Assembly (NCBI GenBank): GCA_016946835.1
Contig: JACVTC010000066.1
Span: 172,501-192,500 of the forward strand
From: Neocallimastix lanati (nom. inval.)
Taxonomy: Eukaryota > Neocallimastigomycota > Neocallimastigomycetes > Neocallimastigales > Neocallimastigaceae
Direction: 5' to 3'
Length of the DNA: 20,000 nt
Shown here: one piece after another, positions 14,111-20,000 of the stretch
Position numbering within the stretch: position 1 is the first letter of the stretch
How the letters are laid out: each line of letters opens with the position of its first letter
Program-made: the position numbers and the translations under genes
The notes under the pieces: model-generated
Database searches by the model: none
What the model saw: the letters and a program-made list of their open reading frames with translations, nothing else
Told to the model about the DNA's origin: nothing

Positions 14111-14862
14111 CAAAAATATGTGATAGATTTAACGAAAGTTGATGATAAAATGCAATTTTGGCATCGAAGAATGGCGCACTTTTATAATAAAAAAATTAAA
14201 GAATAAAATTAAAAAGACATTGAAATAAAAGGAATTCATGTCAAATCTGTGCCAGTTCCAAGTTTACAAAACAAACCGTATTATTCCTCGAACAAACGAG
14301 CTTCCCATAAGCTTTTTGAGTTAATACACATGGACACAGGAACCATTGATAAACCATTCATGTATAAAAAATAAATACATTTTTAACCATCCATCCTAGA
14401 TGACTATACAAAATATGGATGCGTTCTATTCATCAATTCAAAAGAGAAAAAAAAAAATTTTTTTTTTTTCAATATATTCCTTAAATGGTACAAGGAAATT
14501 AAAAAAACATATTAAACAAAAAACATTAAGGTCATCAGAACTGACAATGGGGCAGAATTCAAAAAATTCAAAATTTAAGAAGAACACTGTAATAACGAAG
14601 ACATTATACAACAATTTACTGTCCCATACAATTCACAACAAAATGGCCGTTTCGAAAGATTCAACAGAACAATTTATTAATTCAGTAAAAGCCATACTAA
14701 AGGAAGCCAAACTTAAATGGACAATTCAGGGAAGATGCAGTCAGTATTGCAAACTTTATACCTAACGGGATACCACATAACAGTATTAACCAACAAGTTC
14801 CTTAAGAATTATTATATAACGAAAAGGTGGATTACAATAAATTCAGAAGTCTTTGGATGTCT

Positions 14863-14902
<40 letters not shown>

Positions 14903-15290
14903 TATGTATCAAAGCAACTTCGATAAAAAAAAAGCTCAATAATTCCACCTCTCCTTAGTATTTTTTATCGGTTACGATGACATAAACCATACAGCTTATA
15001 GGATCAATGAATTTTTATAATAACAAAATTATCCCTTCAAGAGCAGTCGAATTCTACGAAGACACTTTTCTGAATGTCTCTGCATCACCCTCTTATCCTT
15101 CTTTTATTCCTTTTTCCACCTTTTTTTTTTTTTTTTTTTTTTTTTTAAAGTTGAGGGGGAAACCGACGACATACACAAAAACTACGACACACAAAATATT
15201 AACAACATTAAAACTAACGACTAACATCAACAACAATATTGATCTTAATATAAATAACCCTATAAAATTACAAAAATTCAAAACTTAAAA
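14111..15290 (+). pseudogene. Copia-type integrase remnant
   Basis: It opens with a GAG-pre-integrase segment (YVIDLTKVDDKMQFWHRRMA, then HF) that keeps both zinc-site His, but the expected CxxC is gone (KSVPVPSLQ). The catalytic core follows: ELIHMDTG (first Asp, 14333), DDYTKYGCVLFINSK, RTDNGAEF (second Asp, 14543), FTVPYNSQQNGRFERFNRT (Glu, 14654), then SVKAILKEAKL. The second Asp and the Glu are 36 residues apart, close to the usual 35. The end matches the copia C-terminal domain: FIGYDDINHTAYRINEF and KIIPSRAVEFYEDTFLN. Stops, shifts and three homopolymer blocks (14447-14469, 14865-14900, 15121-15146) inactivate it. Integrase would insert element DNA into chromosomes; this copy cannot. 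Reverse transcriptase does not follow. Confidence 0.9.
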
Positions 15291-15499
15291 TTCATACAGT
15301 GATACCACTGATACTAACAAATTAAGTTCTCCAAAATTTACCTGTCAACAATCAACAAAATTATTTCGATAACCTTAATCAAAATTTTAATTCAAACCCC
15401 ATATAATCCAAATAATTTATTTTTTATTACAACAAAATTCCTTTCACTTTCATTATCGAATTCCATCAAACGGACACATCCATGATCTTAACGATTCAA

Positions 15500-16300
15500 C
15501 TAATAAATAAGGGCCGAAAGTGATAATGAAACATTGGAATACATCGAAGAATTCTTAGACATAACGCAAAAGCAAGGAAAACTAAACAATAAACTTAGTA
15601 ACAGGGAAAAAAAAATTAAACTACTTTATTTAAAGGGCTACCAGAGAAACGATTAAACTTCATGGAAATAAAATATAGTATCTCGGGAAGATGTCGATAA
15701 AAATATTAGAAGATATGAAAAAAAAGCAGATTAGAAATCGTATGATCTTTATCCTAGAAAAAAAATAAAAAAATAAAGAGAAAAAAAAAATAAAATAATA
15801 AAAACTAAAATAAAAAATAAATTAATAGTCTATATTTTTTAAATAGATATAACACAAGAATATATAAAAGGAGAAATTATAAATTATTAATTAATATTAC
15901 TTGTAAAAAAAAATTATTAAAAATTTAAATTAATAAAAAAAAAAAAAAAAAAAGGACTCCAGAAAATTTAATTATTAATCCATTAAAAAATCAAGGGCTA
16001 AAAAAAAAAAAAAAGAAATATCACTTATCTCTAAAGTAAAAAAAAAAATAAGAATAAAAATAAAAGACAAAAGCAGTCATTTCGAAAGTTATGATTAAGA
16101 TGATATTTGTAAGAGATACAATAACTAAAGAAGAATCAGTAATAGGAAAAAAGAAAAAAAAAAGTTGTTATTTGTGCGACAGTGAAAGCCCTTTAGTTTA
16201 CGACTGTCCCCTTTAATTCCAAAAATCCTCATACCAACATTAAACACATAGCAGAACAATTCGAAAAATTAAATATTTCAGTAGATGAAATAAATGGCAT
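15500..16300 (+). pseudogene. Probable Ty3/gypsy-type Gag remnant with degenerate zinc knuckle
   Basis: 15513-15640 reads ESDNETLEYIEEFLDITQKQ, then GKLNNKLSNREKKI. After a shift at an A run (15607-15615) it reads TTLFKGLPEKRLNFMEIKYS. This resembles the Gag core pattern of LTR elements of the gypsy type (a Tyr-Ile...Phe helix, then 'F..GLP'). About 500 bases on, at 16165-16212, SCYLCDSESPLVYDCP fits a CX2CX4HX4C zinc knuckle except that the His is Pro (CCT where CAT would restore the pattern, an observation only). IKHIAEQFEKLNISVDEIN follows. Between the two, 15740-16060 is A-rich and out of frame. No protease, RT or integrase of this type follows. It might instead be a divergent Gag of the copia class; the order, after an integrase, argues for a separate element. 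Confidence 0.5.
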
Positions 16301-16308
16301 TGAATTAA

Positions 16309-16494
16309 TATTACGATAGTGATTCAGATAGTGAAAGTAATATAGTTGAAATGAAAGAGATAAATTTAGTTGAACTTGAAAATAAGATCAAGGAGATGAA
16401 TTTATGTGAAATAAATACTACTTCAGAAGATAATAATGATAATCAATACTTAGAATTTGAGACCGTAAGCGCTACTAGACAAATTCAATTATGA
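16309..16494 (+). pseudogene. Acidic open segment downstream of the zinc knuckle
   Basis: An open frame without its own Met start at the left (YDSDSDSESNIVEMKEINLV, then ELENKIKEMNLCEINTTSED) of about 60 codons, ending TGA at 16492. It is rich in Asp, Glu, Ser and Asn. Its place after the knuckle fits a Gag C-terminal or Gag-protease linker, but no DTG/DSG protease motif is found. Function unknown. Confidence 0.4.
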
Positions 16495-17337
16495 TACAAA
16501 CTATTGTGATAATAGTAGTGAAAATAAAAAAATTCAAAAAAAAAAACAATAACACACCAAATAAAACAGAAAACACGAATATTTTTCAAAAAAAAAAAGA
16601 AAGCAATATTAATTATGATTTAAATAATTATTTTATTAATAAAACTTATGATAGTAATAAATATAGTAACTATAAGAATTTAGATATGAATAGTAAAATA
16701 AGAAATAATGAAATAATGAGTATGAATAATAATAAAAATAATATTTGAAAGAGTTACCAAAATGATGAAGATGAAAAATCCGTTATAATAGATAAATATG
16801 TGGTTGAATCATTTCTAGATAAAATAAATAAAAATAAATTGTAAACTGAATAAATTATTAGAAACTTTGAATGAAATCAACCCTAAGAACAACAACATCC
16901 TGAAAATTATTAAAAGTGAATTTTGATACTACTTATGAAAATTATCAAAAATATATGAAAACAGTTACTTAATGTAATAATATTTTAAATACTGAGTATG
17001 ATAATCCAGAAAATAAAATTGATAAAAATGTAAATAGAAAACAATTTTGACAAAAATATAGGTGAAAATTATCAAAATAGGACGAAAAATTTTTAATAAT
17101 ATTGGTTAAAAATCAAAAATTAATACGAATGTACAAAAAATTTAAAAATTTAATTTCAATGTATATGCATTTGGAATTCAAATCTGATTCGTTAGCTGAG
17201 GAAAATTTAGGTTGATCTACTACAGATACGTAAGAATTATTAGTAAGTTTGCAAGGATAATAAAAATATTAAAAAAAAAAAAAAAAAAAAAATAGCAAAT
17301 TTTCTTAGTAAACAAAGATTTTTACAATACTTTGTTT
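16495..17337 (+). other. Asn/Lys-rich element interior, heavily decayed
   Basis: 16530-16850 is a Lys/Asn/Ser-rich reading (NKTENTNIFQ, YDLNNYFINKTYDSNKYS, then DEDEKSVIIDKYVVESFLDK). Its density of GAT, GAA, AAT and AAA codons suggests former protein. From 16850 to 17337 stops fall every few codons. Around 17172-17260 the words LEFKSDSLAEENLG and ELLVSLQG recall the tail of a chromodomain ('W....NL....LL..'), which some gypsy integrases carry just before the 3' LTR; the match is too weak for a call. A poly-A run lies at 17271-17292. Confidence 0.4.
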
Positions 17338-17349
17338 AAAGAGGGGGAA
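17338..17349 (+). promoter_or_regulatory. Polypurine tract of an LTR retroelement
   Basis: AAAGAGGGGGAA is a pure purine run with five consecutive G, very unusual in this AT-rich DNA, and is followed at once by TGATAG. This is the arrangement of a plus-strand primer immediately 5' of a 3' LTR. It shows the direction of the decayed element: plus strand, ending to the right. Confidence 0.7.
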
Positions 17350-17661
17350 TGATAGAAAGCTAGTATTTTTAGTTTACAAATTTAATTAACATTTTAATTA
17401 CTATTTAATTAACATTTTAATTACTATTTTTATTTTATTACAGCTTTTATTATAATTTTTAAATTTTAAATAGTTTATTATATATAAATAGGATATATTA
17501 TAATAATATATTGTTTATGAAAATATAATTTTAAAGTTTTTTTTTTTTTTTTTTTTTTTTTTTTATTATAAGCCTCTTTTATATAGTTAATATGAAAACA
17601 TGTATTTAATGTATTGAATTATGGATGATCCATCAAATGCATTTCGTATGTATAAATTGCA
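17350..17661 (+). repeat. Probable 3' LTR (right end uncertain)
   Basis: Begins TGATAGAAAGC right after the polypurine tract. It holds TATATAAATAGG at 17481-17492, a good TATA element of the kind that starts transcription in LTRs. The right end is not fixed: TTGCA at 17661 would give TG...CA ends and about 312 bases, but no target duplication or second LTR copy was found. A 31-base poly-T tract lies inside (17538-17564 and neighbours). Confidence 0.5.
17381..17426. repeat. 23-bp exact tandem duplication in the LTR
   Basis: The unit starting TTTAATTAACATTTTAATTA (17381-17403) is repeated exactly at 17404-17426. It lies in what would be the U3 part, upstream of the TATA element, where duplicated motifs often act as enhancer copies. 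That role is inference. Confidence 0.85.
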
Positions 17662-18388
17662 TTAAATTATTGTATTATTAAAAAAAAAAAAAAAAAAAAA
17701 AAAAAGCCCTTTACTTTAAATAAATATAGTTATTGAAAAACATTGAGATTTTTATCCATAATAATTATTATTTTTAGTAAATAATTAATAAATAAATAAA
17801 TAAATATTTGATAAATGTATAACAATAAGAATAATCATCATTATTATACTAATCTAAACTATTTAATACTTAATAATCAAATCAAATTAAAAACAAATTA
17901 AAAAAAAATAATTAAAACATAATAAATAATAAATAATAAATAAAATATAATAAGTAATTAATAATAATTAATAATAATAATTAATAAAAAAAGAACTTTT
18001 CTTCCTTTTTTTTTTTTTTTTAATCTCAAACATTTCATTTGAACCATTTTTGTTCATATTAAAAATAAAAAAAATAAAAAATAAAAAAATATAAAAATAT
18101 AAAAATAAAAAAAAAATTTAAAATTTTTTATTATTTTAATTTTAATTTACCAAATAAGGAAATTTTAAAATGAAATTAAAATTTTTTAATTTAAAATAAA
18201 ATTTTAATTAAAAAAAAAGAAAAAAAAAAAGAATTAAAAAATTTTTTTTTATTTTTCCCATGTGTTAAAAAATTTAAAAATTAAAAAATATAAAACTAAA
18301 AATATAAAATTTTTATAATGAAGCATTCATTAAAGAATATCATAATGAAAGAAAAGAAAAACAAAAGGACTAATAATATTATTTATAT

Positions 18389-18518
18389 AATAAATAATAA
18401 ATAATAAATAATGAATAATAAATAATAAATAATAAATAATAAATAATAAATAATAAATAATAAATAATGAATAATAAATAATAAATAATAAATAATGAAT
18501 AATAAATAATAAATAATT
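18389..18518. repeat. AATAAAT heptamer minisatellite, about 18 copies
   Basis: A period-7 array of AATAAAT with occasional A-to-G variants (ATG at 18411, 18467 and 18495, spaced 56 and 28, both multiples of 7). Shorter runs of the same heptamer occur near 1323-1353, 10700-10735 and 17925-17944. Confidence 0.85.
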
Positions 18519-19390
18519 AAATAATTGAATAATAAATAATATGTCATTGAATTATATAACTGCTAATTAATAATAATTATCAATAAATGATAACTATTAA
18601 TCTATAAATAAATAATATTTAATATAAAATAAAAAGTCTATCTCAATTTGAAAATTTGAAAAATAATAATTATAATTATAATTGATAAATAAAAATTAAT
18701 AATATTAACATAATATCATTAATATAATAGTAAAATTTTAATTATACAATAATTTCTATGTTGTTATATATAATCAAATATAATAAAGTATTATTAAATA
18801 TATTAGTAATACATTATTATATTATAATAATATACTACAAGGTATATATATGTTCATAAATGTTAAAAAGGAATAAATATGTATTGGATATATTTATTAT
18901 TATATATTTTTATATATTTTTTATTTTTATTTTTTTATTTTTTTATTATTGCTGTTTTAATATAACATTTAATAATAAAAGATTAAAAATAAAAAGTTAA
19001 ACACAATTATCATATATATATATATATATATATATAAAGTAAAAACATATAAAAAAATTTCATGTCTTTAATTTTATTTTTTCTTTTTATTTCATTAATA
19101 TATATATATATATTTTATCTTTCTTCAATTTTATTAAACTGCTTTATTAATAATGAAAGAATGAATAGGTTGTATTAAATATTAAACAAGAAAAGAAAAA
19201 AGAAAATAATTAATATATATAATACATTAATTTAATTACATATATATATAATATATATATATTTAATTTGAATTAATATATATATATTTTAAACTTAATT
19301 TATAAATTTAACACCATACTCTTAATGAATATATGGCATATATATATATAAAGTACATTTTTATTATTAGTATTGAAATAAAATTTCTTT

Positions 19391-19459
19391 ATTATTTTAA
19401 TTATTATTATTATTATTATTATTATTTTAATTATTATTAGTATTATTATTATTATTTTA

Positions 19460-19498
<39 letters not shown>

Positions 19499-19499
19499 T
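19391..19499. repeat. ATT array with 30-bp higher-order period
   Basis: ATTATTTTAA recurs at 19391, 19421 and 19451, separated by ATT repeats, so the array has a 30-base higher-order unit before ending in a plain ATT run. This suggests block duplication on top of triplet slippage. Confidence 0.8.
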
Positions 19500-19824
19500 G
19501 AGTTAAAAAAAAAAAAAATACATTACATTTTACATTTTAATTAATTAATCTACTTTTTTTTTTTTTTTTTTTTTCCCTTCATATGACAGTAATTTCTTTT
19601 ATATTTTTTTTTTTTTTTTTTTTGTTTGTTTGTATAAAATTTAATTATATAAAATCAATAAAAGATAATATATTTATAAATAAAAAAAAATAAAAAAATA
19701 AAAAAAAATAAGAAATTAAGAATATAATTATTATATATTTTTAACTTTACATGATTTTAAGTAATAATATTTGAATTTTTTTTATTTTTTATATATATTC
19801 TTATTTTTTTTTCTTTTATTTTTT

Positions 19825-19826
<2 letters not shown>

Positions 19827-19861
<35 letters not shown>
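19827..19861. repeat. Poly-T homopolymer (35 bases)
   Basis: An uninterrupted T run set within a longer T/C-rich stretch (about 19795-19880) with CC pairs at both sides. It may be a pyrimidine-rich promoter tract of a gene beyond the right edge; nothing in the window tests this. Confidence 0.85.
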
Positions 19862-20000
19862 CCTTTTTCTTTTTTCCTTAGTTATACTTCTTAATATTAA
19901 AAATCTAAAAATTAATATTATATAATTACATTATTAATTATTACTTTTTTATTTTTAAAACTAATAATAATTGTAAACTAATTATATAAAATAAAAAATT

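Larger units (their letters stand above)
17662..20000. other. AT-rich region without recognisable genes
   Basis: This 2.3 kb shows poly-A (17681-17705), poly-T (19552-19574, 19603-19623, 19827-19861), TA dinucleotide runs (19015-19035 and others), a heptamer array and ATT arrays. I find no coding frame, RNA gene or element remnant on either strand. Confidence 0.7.

Noticed and set aside
17172-17260. Chromodomain at the end of a gypsy integrase
   Set aside because: Only a few residues fit, in a stretch interrupted by stops; kept as a remark and not as a feature.
13198-17646. CAAATGCATTTC shared between 13198-13209 and 17635-17646 as proof of paired LTRs
   Set aside because: A single 12-base match centred on a palindrome is expected by chance in such AT-rich sequence, and the flanks do not align.
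18389-18518. Telomeric repeat
   Set aside because: The AATAAAT unit has no G cluster, lies inside the window with different sequence on both sides, and varies by slippage.

Overview
The window comes from an extremely AT-rich, intron-rich eukaryotic nuclear genome full of A/T homopolymers and AAT-type microsatellites. An IQGAP with a calponin-homology domain and four IQ motifs, a Crp1/Mdg1-like glycogen-binding-domain protein, short GT-AG introns and decayed copia/gypsy-type elements together suggest a fungus. The composition resembles anaerobic gut fungi (Neocallimastigomycota). That placement is inference; Dictyostelium fits less well because its IQGAP-like proteins lack the CH and IQ regions.

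Layout. (1) Positions 196-3726, minus strand: the first 11 exons (542 codons) of an IQGAP. The gene runs off the left edge as the GAP-related domain begins. (2) 3727-6965: an AT desert with poly-T tracts and no gene I can support. (3) 6966-9117, minus: a complete three-exon gene for a 500-residue protein. It has an N-terminal AMPK-beta-like (CBM48) domain, three near-identical 98-residue Lys/Glu/Ala repeats that look like late-embryogenesis-abundant (LEA) helices, and a Ser/Lys-rich tail ending in a short amphipathic segment. (4) 9118-11960: AT desert with microsatellites and A/T palindromes. (5) 11963-17661: a graveyard of retroelements. It holds a copia RT-end/RNase H fragment (minus), a copia Gag plus integrase remnant lacking protease (plus), a probable Ty3/gypsy-type Gag remnant (plus), and a polypurine tract leading into a probable 3' LTR. 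All are broken by frameshifts and stops, many at homopolymer runs. (6) 17662-20000: low-complexity DNA with a heptamer array and ATT repeats.

The two living genes are separate units on the same strand. The IQGAP would act in actin-ring assembly and cytokinesis. The CBM protein is probably linked to glycogen or stress physiology. The least ordinary object is the fusion of a glycogen-binding domain to freshly amplified LEA-like repeats.
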